64,000 nt of DNA from Loktanella sp. M215. Lineage in GTDB: Bacteria > Pseudomonadota > Alphaproteobacteria > Rhodobacterales > Rhodobacteraceae. The position numbers were made by a program, and so were the translations under genes. Below, in pieces: positions 53,335 to 63,370 of the stretch; position 1 is the first letter of the stretch, and each line of letters begins with the position of its first letter. The stretch covers positions 3,874,001-3,938,000 of the forward strand of contig NZ_WMEA01000001.1 of assembly GCF_021735925.1 (NCBI RefSeq), given 5' to 3'. The notes below the pieces were generated by a model. It made no database searches and had not been told where the DNA came from. It worked only from the letters and a program-made list of their open reading frames with translations.

Positions 53335-54338
53335 TACATGCTCTCTGCAGCCTGCAACGGCCCGGTGTTCACCGCCGCCGTATAATCGTCCAGCGCCGAG
53401 GGGATCGACCCCGCATCGACAAAGACCTGTGCCACACCCTTCATGAACTCCGCCGCATTGCCGCCCAGCCACTTCTGGCCCAACTGGTCCTCGACACCCG
53501 GAAAGGTGAAAGTCGCCATAAAGTCGCGAACCGCCGCCTCGTCCATGCCGCTGTCCTGCGCGATGACGGGGATCATCTCCTCGACCTTGGCGCCGGAATT
53601 CCATGCGTCATTGGCCTTGGCCGTCACGGACAGGAATTTCGCCACCACATCGGGATTTTCAGCCACGAATGCCGCCGGGGCAGAGGTCACGTCGAACACG
53701 AGGATCCCCAACTCGGTCTTCTCGTCGCCGGTCAGCAGCACGTTGCCATAGTCCATCGCCGTGCGCAGCGACCCGCCGTAACCGCACATCATGTCCACCG
53801 CCCCCTGCGCCAGCGCCGCAGCGCCTTCGGGCGGGGCCATGTCAACGACCTGCATGCTGCCCACGTCCACGCCAAAGTGGTCCATCTGCTTAAGGAACCC
53901 GTAATGCGCCGCCGTTCCCAGCGGCACAGCGACCTTCTTGCCGGCCAGCTCACCGGCCGATTCCTTGTCGATCTCCAGACCGGAGGCCACGACGCAATTG
54001 TCATTGTCCGCATAGCTGACGGCCACATCCAGCACCTGCAGGTCCTGACCCGCGCTGACCGCGATCACGAAGGGCGGCACGCCCTGGCTGACCGCAATCT
54101 GCACATCGCCCGAGGCCATTGCGGCCGACATCGCGGTGCCGGTATCGAAACTGACCCAGTTCACCTTCATGCCCAGCGCCTCATCGTAGGTACCCTGCAC
54201 CTTGGCGAATTCGAACGGCATCGGCCATTCAAGGAAGTAACCAACGGTCAGCTCTCCATGCGCCTCAGCCATCGCCTGACCGCCGGTCAACAGCGCCAGC
54301 GCGCCCGTGGCCCCCATCATCGTCGTCTTCAATGTCAT
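53334..54338 (-). CDS. tauA: Taurine ABC transporter substrate-binding protein TauA
   Basis: 334-aa periplasmic receptor of the SsuA/TauA type. Signal peptide at residues 1-24 or so (ending AMA). The mature protein begins ELTVGYFLEWPMPFEFAKVQGTYDEALGMKVNWVSFDTGTAM and includes VAVPLGTAAHYGFLKQMD. ATG at 54338 with GGGAG upstream. Divergent from tpa. Ligand taurine is inferred from the linked tpa and xsc genes. Confidence 0.92.
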   Translation of the reverse strand: MTLKTTMMGATGALALLTGGQAMAEAHGELTVGYFLEWPMPFEFAKVQGTYDEALGMKVNWVSFDTGTAMSAAMASGDVQIAVSQGVPPFVIAVSAGQDLQVLDVAVSYADNDNCVVASGLEIDKESAGELAGKKVAVPLGTAAHYGFLKQMDHFGVDVGSMQVVDMAPPEGAAALAQGAVDMMCGYGGSLRTAMDYGNVLLTGDEKTELGILVFDVTSAPAAFVAENPDVVAKFLSVTAKANDAWNSGAKVEEMIPVIAQDSGMDEAAVRDFMATFTFPGVEDQLGQKWLGGNAAEFMKGVAQVFVDAGSIPSALDDYTAAVNTGPLQAAESM

Positions 54339-54602
54339 CTGTCGTCTCCCGGTTGAAAGCACCCCGCATCGGGGCATGGACCGGGCGGGTGCATCCCGCC
54401 TCTCGCCCTGCAGCTAATCACAGGCCACCCCGGTCTGACCAGTGCACAGGTGACGCGCGGCCTGCGTGTCGCGAACGGGACTCCAGCCGTCGCGCATCGC
54501 GCTGCAAATTGCGGCATGCGGATGCAATCTCTTGCCAAAGGCGGACCGCCCGGCCAAGACTGGAACCTGTTGCCCGCTGCCCTCTGACCCCGGATTTGCC
54601 CC
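54339..54602. promoter_or_regulatory. Divergent tauA/tpa promoter region
   Basis: 264 bp with no gene. It must hold the promoters of both taurine transcripts. I saw no convincing CTGGAC repeats of the TauR type, and no tauR gene lies beside it. Confidence 0.5.
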
Positions 54603-55985
54603 ATGAACCAGCACACCCTGTCGAACGATCCCGCCGCCGTCATCGCCGCCGACCGCGCGCATGTCTGGCACCACCTGATCCAGCACAAACCGTTCGAGAC
54701 GATCGACCCCCGCATCATCGTCGAAGGCCGCGGCCTGCGCGTCTGGGACATCAAGGGGCGCGAACACATCGACGCCGTGTCCGGTGCGGTCTGGACCGTG
54801 AACGTGGGCTACGGCCGCAAGCGGATCGCCGATGCGGTGGCCGCCCAGCTGACCAAGATGTGTTTCTTCGCCGGCGCCTCCGGCACCATCCCCGGCGCGC
54901 AATTCGCGGAAATGCTGGTGGACAAGATGCCGGGCCTCGACCGGGTCTATTACGCAAACTCGGGGTCAGAGGCGAACGAGAAGGCCTTCAAGATGGTGCG
55001 CCAGATCGCGCACAAGCATCACGGTGGCCGCAAGCACAAGATCCTGTTCCGCGAACGCGACTACCACGGCACGACGATCACCAACCTCTCTGCCGGCGGC
55101 CAGCACGAGCGCAACGCCCAGTACGGCCCCTATACGCCGGGTTTCGTGCAGGTGCCGCATTGCCTTGAATACCGCCGTCAGGATGGCCTGACAGACGACG
55201 ACTACGGCGTCCGCGCCGCCGACGCGATCGAAGAGGTCATCCTGCGCGAAGGCCCGGACACCGTCGGCGCGCTCTGCCTGGAACCGATCACCGCCGGCGG
55301 CGGTATCGTGACCCCGCCGAAAGGCTACTGGGACCGCGTGCAGGAGATCTGCCGCAAATACGACATCCTGCTGCACATCGACGAGGTCGTCTGCGGTCTG
55401 GGCCGCACCGGCACCTGGTTCGGCTACCAGCAATACGGCGTGCAGCCCGACATCGTGACGATGGCCAAGGGCGTCGCATCGGGCTACGCCGCGATCTCCT
55501 GCTGCGTGACCACGAACGCCGTGTTCGAGCAGTTCAAGGACGACACCGACCCGATGTCCTATTTCCGCGACATCTCGACCTTCGGCGGTTGCACCGCAGG
55601 CCCGACAGCGGCGATCGAGAACATGGCGATCATCGAGGAGGAAGGCCTGCTCGCGAACTCCGCCACGATGGGCATCCACCTGAAGGCCAACCTGCACGCC
55701 CTGATGGAAAAGCACGCCGTCATCGGCGACGTGCGCGGCCAGGGCCTGTTCTGCGGCGCCGAACTGGTCACCGACCGCGGCACCAAAGACCCGCTCAATG
55801 AAAAGCAGGTCGGCGCCATCGTGGCCGACTGCATGGCGCAGGGCGTGATCATCGGGGCCACGAACCGCTCCGTCCCGGGCTTCAACAACACGCTGCTTTT
55901 CGCCCCGGCCCTGATCGCGACGACCGACGACATCGATCAGATCACCGACGCTGTCGACCGCGCCCTGACCCGCGTTCTGGGCTGA
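54603..55985 (+). CDS. tpa: Taurine:pyruvate aminotransferase
   Basis: 460-aa class III aminotransferase. PLP lysine is Lys289 in MAKGVASGY; Asp260 in LHIDEVVCGLGRTG binds the pyridine ring; NSGSEANEKAFKM binds phosphate. The N-terminal AHVWHHLIQHKPFE and the context with xsc identify Tpa, which moves the amino group of taurine to pyruvate, giving sulfoacetaldehyde and alanine. It is followed by a terminator-like repeat before xsc. Confidence 0.95.
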   Translation: MNQHTLSNDPAAVIAADRAHVWHHLIQHKPFETIDPRIIVEGRGLRVWDIKGREHIDAVSGAVWTVNVGYGRKRIADAVAAQLTKMCFFAGASGTIPGAQFAEMLVDKMPGLDRVYYANSGSEANEKAFKMVRQIAHKHHGGRKHKILFRERDYHGTTITNLSAGGQHERNAQYGPYTPGFVQVPHCLEYRRQDGLTDDDYGVRAADAIEEVILREGPDTVGALCLEPITAGGGIVTPPKGYWDRVQEICRKYDILLHIDEVVCGLGRTGTWFGYQQYGVQPDIVTMAKGVASGYAAISCCVTTNAVFEQFKDDTDPMSYFRDISTFGGCTAGPTAAIENMAIIEEEGLLANSATMGIHLKANLHALMEKHAVIGDVRGQGLFCGAELVTDRGTKDPLNEKQVGAIVADCMAQGVIIGATNRSVPGFNNTLLFAPALIATTDDIDQITDAVDRALTRVLG

Positions 55986-55986
55986 T

Positions 55987-56041
55987 CTTCTTCTGGTCGC
56001 AAATACTTCGGGGTGCGGGGCAGAGCCCCGCGCCGGTTTTT
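55987..56041 (+). repeat. Dispersed intergenic repeat with terminator-like hairpin (copy A)
   Basis: CTTCTTCTGGTCGCAAATAC then TTCGGGG at 55987-56013, followed by a perfect hairpin GCGGGGC-AGA-GCCCCGC (56015-56031) and TTTTT at 56037-56041. The first 27 bases recur exactly at 63371. Probably works as a terminator or attenuator between tpa and xsc. Confidence 0.88.
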
Positions 56042-56095
56042 CGACGAAAAATCGGATGATCGCCCAACAATATGCTCTGCCCAAGGATCAACACC

Positions 56096-57874
56096 ATGAA
56101 GATGACCACCGAAGAAGCCTTCGTCAAAACCCTGCAGATGCACGGGATCGATCAGGCCTTCGGGATCATCGGATCCGCCATGATGCCGATCTCGGATATT
56201 TTTCCCGACGCGGGCATCACTTTCTGGGACTGCGCGCACGAAGGCTCCGCCGGGATGATGGCCGACGGCTACACCCGCGCCACGGGCCGCATGAGCATGA
56301 TGATTGCGCAGAACGGGCCTGGCATCACCAACTTCGTTACCGCCGTCAAAACCGCCTACTGGAACCACACCCCCCTGCTGCTGGTCACCCCGCAGGCCGC
56401 CAACAAGACCATCGGTCAGGGCGGCTTTCAGGAGGTCGAGCAGATGAAGCTTTTCGAAGACATGGTCGCCTATCAGGAAGAGGTCCGCGATCCCTCCCGC
56501 ATCGCCGAAACCCTGAACCGCGTCATCATGGCCGCCAAGCGCGCCTCTGCCCCCGCCCAGATCAACGTGCCCCGCGATTTCTGGACGCAGGTGATCGACG
56601 TCGACCTGCCGCAGATCGTGGCGTTCGAGCGTCCCTCCGGCGGTGAAGGCGCCATCGCGCGCGCCGCCGATCTACTCTCCAACGCCACATTCCCGGTGAT
56701 CCTGAACGGCGCCGGCGTCGTGCTCTCCGATGGCGGCATCGCGGCCTCCATGGCCTTGGCCGAACGCCTCGATGCGCCGGTCTGCGTGGGCTACCAGCAC
56801 AATGATGCCTTCCCCGGATCGCATCCCCTGTTCGCCGGGCCGCTGGGCTACAACGGCTCCAAGGCGGCGATGGAACTGATCGCCAAGGCGGATGTCGTGC
56901 TGGCGCTTGGCACCCGCCTGAACCCCTTCAGTACCCTGCCGGGCTATGGCATCGACTATTGGCCACGCGACGCCGCGATCATCCAGGTCGACCTGAACCC
57001 CGACCGCATCGGTCTGACGAAAAAGGTCAGCGTCGGCATTGTCGGCGACGCCGCGACCGTCGCCGACCGCATCCGCGGCGCCCTGTCAGACACGGCGGGC
57101 GATGCGGGACGGCAGAACCGCAAAGCCCTGATCGGCGACACAAGATCCCGCTGGGCGCAGCAGTTGTCGTCGATGGACCACGAAGACGACGACGCAGGCA
57201 CCACCTGGAACCAGCGTGCCCGCGCCGACAAGCCGGACTGGATGTCGCCCCGCATGGCCTGGCGCGCGATCCAGAGCGCCCTGCCGCGCGAGGCGATCAT
57301 CAGCAGCGACATCGGCAACAACTGCGCCATCGGCAACGCTTACCCCAGCTTCGATCAGGGCCGCAAATACCTCGCCCCCGGCCTCTTTGGCCCCTGCGGC
57401 TATGGCCTGCCGTCCATTGTCGGTGCCAAGATCGGACAACCGTCCGTGCCCGTCGTCGGCTTCGCCGGTGACGGCGCCTTCGGGATTGCCTGCAACGAAT
57501 TGACCGCCATCGGGCGGCCCGAGTGGCCCGCGATCACCATGGTCGTCTTCCGCAATTACCAGTGGGGCGCGGAAAAGCGCAATTCGACCCTGTGGTTCGA
57601 CGACAACTTCGTCGGCACCGAACTGGACGAAGGCGTGTCCTACGCCGCCATAGCCCAAGCCTGCGGCCTGAAAGGCGTGCAGGTCAAGGGGATGGCAGAC
57701 CTGACCGAAACCCTGAACACCGCGATCACCGACCAGATGCAGAACGGCAAGACGACCCTGATCGAGGTCCTTCTCAATCAGGAGCTGGGAGAGCCGTTTC
57801 GCCGCGACGCGATGAAGAAGCCGGTGCGCGTGGCTGGCATTTCCAAGGACGACATGGCGACAGCGCAGGTCTGA
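56096..57874 (+). CDS. xsc: Sulfoacetaldehyde acetyltransferase
   Basis: 592-aa thiamine-diphosphate enzyme. The Xsc-type N-terminus TTEEAFVKTLQMHGIDQAFGIIGSAMMPISDIFPDAGI is clear. The catalytic Glu is in CAHEGSAGMMADGY, and the ThDP/metal motif is GDGAFGIACNELTAIGRPEWP with ...FRNYQWGAEK. It converts sulfoacetaldehyde plus phosphate to acetyl phosphate and sulfite. AAGGA precedes the ATG at 56096. Its stop shares one base with the next start (TGATG). Confidence 0.96.
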   Translation: MKMTTEEAFVKTLQMHGIDQAFGIIGSAMMPISDIFPDAGITFWDCAHEGSAGMMADGYTRATGRMSMMIAQNGPGITNFVTAVKTAYWNHTPLLLVTPQAANKTIGQGGFQEVEQMKLFEDMVAYQEEVRDPSRIAETLNRVIMAAKRASAPAQINVPRDFWTQVIDVDLPQIVAFERPSGGEGAIARAADLLSNATFPVILNGAGVVLSDGGIAASMALAERLDAPVCVGYQHNDAFPGSHPLFAGPLGYNGSKAAMELIAKADVVLALGTRLNPFSTLPGYGIDYWPRDAAIIQVDLNPDRIGLTKKVSVGIVGDAATVADRIRGALSDTAGDAGRQNRKALIGDTRSRWAQQLSSMDHEDDDAGTTWNQRARADKPDWMSPRMAWRAIQSALPREAIISSDIGNNCAIGNAYPSFDQGRKYLAPGLFGPCGYGLPSIVGAKIGQPSVPVVGFAGDGAFGIACNELTAIGRPEWPAITMVVFRNYQWGAEKRNSTLWFDDNFVGTELDEGVSYAAIAQACGLKGVQVKGMADLTETLNTAITDQMQNGKTTLIEVLLNQELGEPFRRDAMKKPVRVAGISKDDMATAQV

Positions 57875-58614
57875 TGCCCTTCGACCTTGCGCCCGGCATC
57901 GCGGCTTATTTGGCCTGTGCGCTGCTTGGGGCCGCGATCATCCGCGGCTATACCGGATTTGGCTTTTCGGCCATCGTCATCGCCTGTGCAGCGCTGGTCA
58001 CGAACCCGCTGCCGCTGATGCCCGTGGTTTTTCTGTGCGAGATCGCGATGACCGCCCTGCAGGCCCGCGGCATCCGCGGCCATGTCGACTGGTCCCGCGC
58101 GCTGGCGCTGCTGGGCGGGGCCGCGGTGGCGCTGCCGCTGGCGGTCACGACCATGCTGACCCTGCCGGCCGAGGCCGTGCGCCTGCTCGTCAGCGCGGTC
58201 ATCGGCGCGCTGGCCCTGCTGATGCTGACCGGCTGGACCCTGCAACGCCCCTTGGGCCGCGCAGGCCATATCGCCGTCGGCACGATCGCGGGTGCGGCCA
58301 ACGCGGCAGGCGTGGGCGGCTTGCCCGTCGCCGCCTGCCTTGGCGCGCAAAACATCCCGCCCGCGACATTCCGCGCCACGATGATCGTCTTTCTGACCGG
58401 CATCGACCTGATGACCCTGCCGTTGCTGGGCCTCGGCGGCCAGATCACGCAGGCGACCTTCGTGGCCGCCCTCATCGCAGCACCCCTGCTGGCCATCGGC
58501 ATCCTGCTCGGCAACCGCCGCTTCGCCGCAGCCCCGCCCGCCGCCTTCCGCCGCCTCGCCACATGGCTGCTGATGGCGCTCTCCGCTTTGGGCCTGATCC
58601 GAGCGCTCATATGA
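57874..58614 (+). CDS. TSUP-family membrane protein, TauE/SafE-like sulfite exporter
   Basis: 246-aa membrane protein of the TauE/SafE (TSUP) family with about seven spans. IIRGYTGFGFSAIVIACAALV is the family motif of the first half and AGAANAAGVGGLPVAACLG the second. Members export sulfite, sulfoacetate or related anions. It is translationally coupled to xsc and ackA, which supports removal of Xsc-made sulfite. Confidence 0.87.
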   Translation: MPFDLAPGIAAYLACALLGAAIIRGYTGFGFSAIVIACAALVTNPLPLMPVVFLCEIAMTALQARGIRGHVDWSRALALLGGAAVALPLAVTTMLTLPAEAVRLLVSAVIGALALLMLTGWTLQRPLGRAGHIAVGTIAGAANAAGVGGLPVAACLGAQNIPPATFRATMIVFLTGIDLMTLPLLGLGGQITQATFVAALIAAPLLAIGILLGNRRFAAAPPAAFRRLATWLLMALSALGLIRALI

Positions 58615-59651
58615 GCATCCTCGTCCTTAACGCCGGCTCGTCTTCCGTCAAATCCGCCCTCTTCGCGACCGACCTTACAGCGCTGGACAGCCTGACCATC
58701 TCAGAGGTCACCAACCACGCCGCCGCCATCGCCACCATCCTGGACCACTACGCACGCCACACCCTGACGGCGAGCGCCCACCGCGTCGTCCACGGTGGAG
58801 ACGTGCTGACCGCCGCCACCCGCGTCACGCCGCAGGTCCGCGCACAGATCGCGGCCCTGATCCCCCTCGCCCCGCTGCACAATCCTGCGGCCTTGGCCGG
58901 AATCGACGCCGTGACGACGCTTGCCCCAAACCTGCCGCAGGTCGCCTGTTTTGATACGGCCTTTCACGCGACCAACCCGCGCGTTGCCACGACCTACGCC
59001 ATCCCCGTGACGCCGGGCATCCGCCGCTACGGCTTTCACGGCATCAGCTACGCCGATCTCGCCCGCCGCGTGACCCCGCAGCCCGACCGCCTTCTGGCGC
59101 TGCACCTCGGCAACGGGGCGTCCCTCTGCGCCATCAAGGCAGGACAGTCCGTCGCCACCACGATGGGCTATTCGCCGCTGGACGGCCTGACCATGGGCAC
59201 CCGGTCCGGCAGCATCGACCCCGCAGCCGTCCTCGCCCTCGCCCGCCTGCACGGCATTGACGGCGCGGAAACCCTGCTGAACCGCCACAGCGGCCTCGCG
59301 GCCCTCGGCGGTGCCTCGGACATGCGCACCCTTTCTGCCACTGGCACCCGTGCCGCGCGCTTTGCAATCGGGCACTTCACCTACTGGGCGATCCGCCACG
59401 CGGGGTCCATGATCGCCGCGATGGGCGGGATTGATGCACTGGCCTTTACCGGTGGCATCGGCGAGAATGATCCCAATATCCGCGCCGCGATCATGGAGGG
59501 GCTGGCCTTCACCGGGCTGGTCATGGACGCGGCAGCGAACGCAGAGGGAGAGGCCCGCTTGCACACCGACCGATCACCCGTCGCCGCCTGGATCGTTCCC
59601 GCGCGCGAAGAGAGTGCCATCGCCCGCGCGGCTCTGGACCTGCTGGCGTGA
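58611..59651 (+). CDS. ackA: Acetate kinase
   Basis: 346 aa, shorter than the usual ~400. Motifs are complete: VLNAGSSSVK at the N-terminus, HRVVHGG, CFDTAFH, RRYGFHGISY, LHLGNGASLCAI, GLTMGTRSGSIDP and FTGGIGENDPNIR. Overlaps the TSUP gene (ATGA) and soeA (GTGA). Its place after xsc implies conversion of acetyl phosphate plus ADP to acetate plus ATP, a substrate-level phosphorylation. Many roseobacters use phosphotransacetylase here instead. Confidence 0.93.
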   Translation: MSILVLNAGSSSVKSALFATDLTALDSLTISEVTNHAAAIATILDHYARHTLTASAHRVVHGGDVLTAATRVTPQVRAQIAALIPLAPLHNPAALAGIDAVTTLAPNLPQVACFDTAFHATNPRVATTYAIPVTPGIRRYGFHGISYADLARRVTPQPDRLLALHLGNGASLCAIKAGQSVATTMGYSPLDGLTMGTRSGSIDPAAVLALARLHGIDGAETLLNRHSGLAALGGASDMRTLSATGTRAARFAIGHFTYWAIRHAGSMIAAMGGIDALAFTGGIGENDPNIRAAIMEGLAFTGLVMDAAANAEGEARLHTDRSPVAAWIVPAREESAIARAALDLLA

Positions 59652-62467
59652 GCGATCCGACCCTCGATCTGTCACGCCCCGTCGGTGACGAGGTCCGCAA
59701 GACCACCTGCTACATGTGCGCCTGCCGCTGCGGCATCGACGTCCACATGAAGGGTGGCAAGGTCGCCTATATCGAGGGCAACCGCGATCATCCCGTCAAC
59801 AAGGGCGTCCTCTGTGCAAAGGGCAGCGCGGGCATCATGCAGCACAACGCCCCCGCCCGCCTGCGTGCACCCCTCAAACGCACCGGCCCGCGCGGATCGG
59901 GCGAGTATGAGGAGATCAGCTGGGACGAGGCCCTGACCCTCGCGACCTCCTGGCTGAAACCGCTGCGCGAGACGGCGCCCGAAAAGCTCGCCTTCTTCAC
60001 CGGCCGCGACCAGTCGCAGTCCTTCACATCCCTCTGGGCGCAGGGCTTCGGCACCCCGAACTACGCCGCCCACGGCGGCTTTTGCTCGGTCAACATGGCC
60101 GCCGCGGGCATCTACACCATGGGCGGCGCCTTCTGGGAATTCGGCACCCCCGATTGGGAGAATACCAAGCTTTTCCTGCTCTTCGGCGTGGCCGAGGATC
60201 ACGACAGCAACCCCATCAAGATCGGCATCGGCAAGCTCAAGGCGCGCGGCGCGCGCATCGTCGGCGTCAACCCGATCCGCACCGGCTACAACGCCGTGGC
60301 CGACGACTGGTTCGGCGTGACACCGGGCAACGACGGACTGCTGATCCTGAGCTTCGTCCACTGCCTGATGACCGCAGGCCAGATCGACGTGGACTACCTC
60401 GCGCGCTTCACCAACGCGAGCGTGCTGGTCAATCAGGACCCCAAATCCCCCGACTACGGCCTCTTCATCCGTGATGACGAGTTGCGCCCGCAGGTCATCG
60501 ACCAGCGCACCGGCAAGCTCGCGCCGTGGAACGGCGAAGGGGTGGAACCGCAACTGACCGGCACATGGCGCAACGCGGGCACTACCCATCGCAGCGTCTT
60601 TCACCTGATGGCCGACCGCTATACCGACCCTGTCCACGCGCCTGAAAACGTGGCCGACCGCGTCGGCATCCCCGCCGCCCGCATCCGGCAACTGGCCGCC
60701 GACATGGCAAACGTGGCCTTCAACCAGCCGGTGATCCTCGACCGCCCTTGGACCGACTTTCGCGGCAAGCACCATGCCCAGATGATCGGCCGCCCGGTCA
60801 GCGTCCACGCCATGCGCGGCATCTCGGCCCATTCCAACGGCTTCCAGACCTGCCGCGCGCTGCACATGCTGCAGATCATCCTTGGTGCGGTCGAAACGCC
60901 AGGCGGCATGCGGTTCAAACCGCCCTACCCCAAGCCCGCCACAGCCCACCCCAAGCCCCATTGCAAGGTCGTCCCCGGCCAGCCCCTGAACGGCCCGCAT
61001 CTCGGCTATCCGCAGGGGCCGGACGACCTGTGCCTGACCGACGCAGGCACCCCCGCCCGCATCGACAAGGCCTTCACCTGGGAAAACCCGCTTTCGGCCC
61101 ACGGGCTGATGCACATGGTCATCTCCAACGCGCACGCTGGCGATCCCTACAGGATCGACACGCTCTTCATGTACATGGCCAACATGTCGTGGAACTCCTC
61201 GATGAACACACGAGGCGTCATCGACATGCTGACCGACACGGACGCGGACGGCGACTACGTCATCCCGCGCATCATTTACTCCGACGCCTATTCATCGGAA
61301 ATGGTCGCCTACGCCGACCTGATCCTGCCCGATACGACCTACCTCGAACGCCACGACTGCATCTCGCTCCTCGACCGCCCGATCTCAGAAGCTGACGCCA
61401 TGGCCGATGCGATCCGCTGGCCGGTCGTCCAGCCTGACCGCAACGTGCGCGCCTTCCAGTCGGTCCTCTGCGACCTCGGCGCGCGGCTGTCCCTGCCGGG
61501 CTTCGTCAATGACGACGGCACCGCGAAATACGCCGATTATGCCGATTACATCACCCACCACATCCGCCGCCCCGGCATCGGCCCGCTGGCAGGCTGGCGC
61601 GTGGGCGATACCGGTCTGCAGGACGGCCGCGGCGGGCCCAACGACAATCAGCTGAACGAATATATCGCGAACGGTGGTTTCTGGACCAGAAACATCCCCG
61701 ACGGCGCCGCCTATTACAAACCCTTCAACCGCGCCTATCAGGACTGGGCCGTGACGATGGGCCTCTATGACGCGCCGCAGCCCTACATCTTCCAGCTCTA
61801 CGTCGAACCCCTGCGCCGCTTCCAGCTCGCCGCCGAAGGGCACGGCCACCGCCAGCCCCCGGACCATTTGCGCGGCCAGCTCCGCGTCACGATGGACCCC
61901 CTCCCCATCTGGTATCCCCCGTTCGAGGATGCCCATATCGACCCCGCCGAATACAACGTCCACGCCCTGACCCAGCGGCCCATGGCCATGTATCACAGCT
62001 GGGGCGGCCAGAACGCATGGCTGCGCCAGATTCACGGCCACAACCCGCTCTACGTGCCGACGAAGATCTGGGCCAAGCATGGCTTCAAGGACGGCGACTG
62101 GGCGCGCGTCACCTCGGCCCACGGCTCCATCACCGTGCCCGTGGCCCTGCAGGCGTCGCTCAACGAAAACACCGTCTGGACCTGGAACGCCATCGGCAAG
62201 CGCAAGGGCGCCTGGGCGCTGGACAAGGTTGCACCCGAGGCGACCCGCGGCTTCCTGCTCAACCACCTGATCCACGAACTGCTCCCGCCCAAGGGCGACG
62301 GGTTGCGCTGGTCCAACTCCGACCCGGTCACCGGTCAGGCCGCCTGGTTCGACCTGCGCGTCAAGATCGAGAAATCCGGCACCCCGCAGGAATCCCAACC
62401 CATCCTGCCCCCGCTCGCCTCCCCCGTCCCGCCCGCCCCGACATCCCTGCACTGGAAGATCCGATGA
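59648..62467 (+). CDS. soeA: Molybdopterin oxidoreductase, sulfite dehydrogenase subunit SoeA-like
   Basis: 939-aa DMSO-reductase-superfamily protein. An N-terminal [4Fe-4S] motif uses Cys21, Cys24, Cys28 and Cys56 (CYMCACRC...GVLCAKG). Molybdopterin-binding segments such as KGSAGIMQHNAPARLRAPLKRTGPRG follow. No Tat signal is present, which fits the cytoplasm-facing SoeABC sulfite dehydrogenase and argues against periplasmic relatives. The start is GTG at 59648 overlapping the ackA stop. With soeB-like and xsc genes, the role is oxidation of taurine-derived sulfite to sulfate, passing electrons to quinone through SoeC (not in view). Confidence 0.88.
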   Translation: MSDPTLDLSRPVGDEVRKTTCYMCACRCGIDVHMKGGKVAYIEGNRDHPVNKGVLCAKGSAGIMQHNAPARLRAPLKRTGPRGSGEYEEISWDEALTLATSWLKPLRETAPEKLAFFTGRDQSQSFTSLWAQGFGTPNYAAHGGFCSVNMAAAGIYTMGGAFWEFGTPDWENTKLFLLFGVAEDHDSNPIKIGIGKLKARGARIVGVNPIRTGYNAVADDWFGVTPGNDGLLILSFVHCLMTAGQIDVDYLARFTNASVLVNQDPKSPDYGLFIRDDELRPQVIDQRTGKLAPWNGEGVEPQLTGTWRNAGTTHRSVFHLMADRYTDPVHAPENVADRVGIPAARIRQLAADMANVAFNQPVILDRPWTDFRGKHHAQMIGRPVSVHAMRGISAHSNGFQTCRALHMLQIILGAVETPGGMRFKPPYPKPATAHPKPHCKVVPGQPLNGPHLGYPQGPDDLCLTDAGTPARIDKAFTWENPLSAHGLMHMVISNAHAGDPYRIDTLFMYMANMSWNSSMNTRGVIDMLTDTDADGDYVIPRIIYSDAYSSEMVAYADLILPDTTYLERHDCISLLDRPISEADAMADAIRWPVVQPDRNVRAFQSVLCDLGARLSLPGFVNDDGTAKYADYADYITHHIRRPGIGPLAGWRVGDTGLQDGRGGPNDNQLNEYIANGGFWTRNIPDGAAYYKPFNRAYQDWAVTMGLYDAPQPYIFQLYVEPLRRFQLAAEGHGHRQPPDHLRGQLRVTMDPLPIWYPPFEDAHIDPAEYNVHALTQRPMAMYHSWGGQNAWLRQIHGHNPLYVPTKIWAKHGFKDGDWARVTSAHGSITVPVALQASLNENTVWTWNAIGKRKGAWALDKVAPEATRGFLLNHLIHELLPPKGDGLRWSNSDPVTGQAAWFDLRVKIEKSGTPQESQPILPPLASPVPPAPTSLHWKIR

Positions 62468-62475
62468 CCCGCACC

Positions 62476-62515
62476 CTCCTCGCTTTTTCAGCAAATACTC
62501 CCGCCGGAGGCTCCG
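62476..62515 (+). repeat. Dispersed intergenic repeat variant (copy C)
   Basis: CTCGCTTTTTCAGCAAATAC then TCCCGCCGGAGGC. It shares GCAAATACT with copies A and B, and CTCC-CGCC-GGAG forms a short stem. Lies right after soeA; the rest of the 148-bp gap to the hydrolase start has no gene. Confidence 0.6.
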
Positions 62516-62615
62516 ACCGTCGCCCGGAAGCACGCCGCACCGCCCCTGCACCCCAGCCGTCCACTTCCCAGAATAAACGCCCTGACGCATCTTGCCGCGC
62601 CACGGGCCAGACCCA

Positions 62616-63368
62616 ATGACCCTGCCGCTCCACATCGCCACCCAAGGCAACCCGGCCAATCCATCCATCGTCATGCTGCACGGCTTCTCCATGTCGCACG
62701 CGATCTTCGCACCGCTGATGGCGCGGCTGTCGGACTCCTTCCACGTCATCGCCCCGGACCTGCGCGGCCACGGCCTGTCACCCAAACCCGAACAGGCCTA
62801 CGGAGACAGCGCCGCCTGGGCCGCCGACATCGCGCAGATCCTGGCCTCCCTTGACAGGCCGCTGCTGCTGGGCTGGTCCATGGGCGGTCGCGTGGCGATG
62901 GACTATATCCGCCACCACGGCGATGCGGCCCTGTCGGCCCTCGCGCTGATCGGCAGCTACACTGGCCCGGTCCCCGCCGCGACCAAGGCCAACCGCGGCC
63001 CGATGTTCGACGAAGACCAGCGCGAAACCGGCACCGCCGCCTTCGTCCGCGCCTGCACGAAAGACCCCCTCGCCCCTGACCTCGCACAGACTCTGCTGGA
63101 CGAGGCGCTCCTGTGCCCCCATCACGTCCGCATGGCCCTCGCCGCCCGCGACGAGGACTACACCGCCGACGCCGCGACCGTCACCGTCCCGACGCTGATC
63201 CTGCACGGCGACGCCGACGCGATCGTTCCGCCCGCCGCCTCCGCCGCCCACAACATCCCGAACGCCACCCACGTCATCTACGACGGCATTGGCCACACCC
63301 CCTTCCTCGAAGCGCCCGACCGCTTCGCCGACGACCTCGCAGCCTTCGCCCGAGAGGCCCGGAAATGA
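62616..63368 (+). CDS. Alpha/beta hydrolase
   Basis: 250-aa alpha/beta-hydrolase. VMLHGFSMSHAIF forms the oxyanion loop, LLGWSMGGRVAMDYI the nucleophile elbow with Ser, LHGDADAIVP the Asp and DGIGHTPFLEAP the His. The pattern resembles 3-oxoadipate enol-lactonase/BioH-like enzymes; substrate unknown. ATG at 62616 chosen by homology of start. It interrupts the soeA-soeB order and is bracketed by repeats 62476-62515 and 63371-63430. Confidence 0.88.
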   Translation: MTLPLHIATQGNPANPSIVMLHGFSMSHAIFAPLMARLSDSFHVIAPDLRGHGLSPKPEQAYGDSAAWAADIAQILASLDRPLLLGWSMGGRVAMDYIRHHGDAALSALALIGSYTGPVPAATKANRGPMFDEDQRETGTAAFVRACTKDPLAPDLAQTLLDEALLCPHHVRMALAARDEDYTADAATVTVPTLILHGDADAIVPPAASAAHNIPNATHVIYDGIGHTPFLEAPDRFADDLAAFAREARK

Positions 63369-63370
63369 TC

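Noticed and set aside
54339..54602. TauR (MocR-type) binding repeats
   Set aside because: Only scattered partial CTGGA-like strings; no properly spaced direct repeat.
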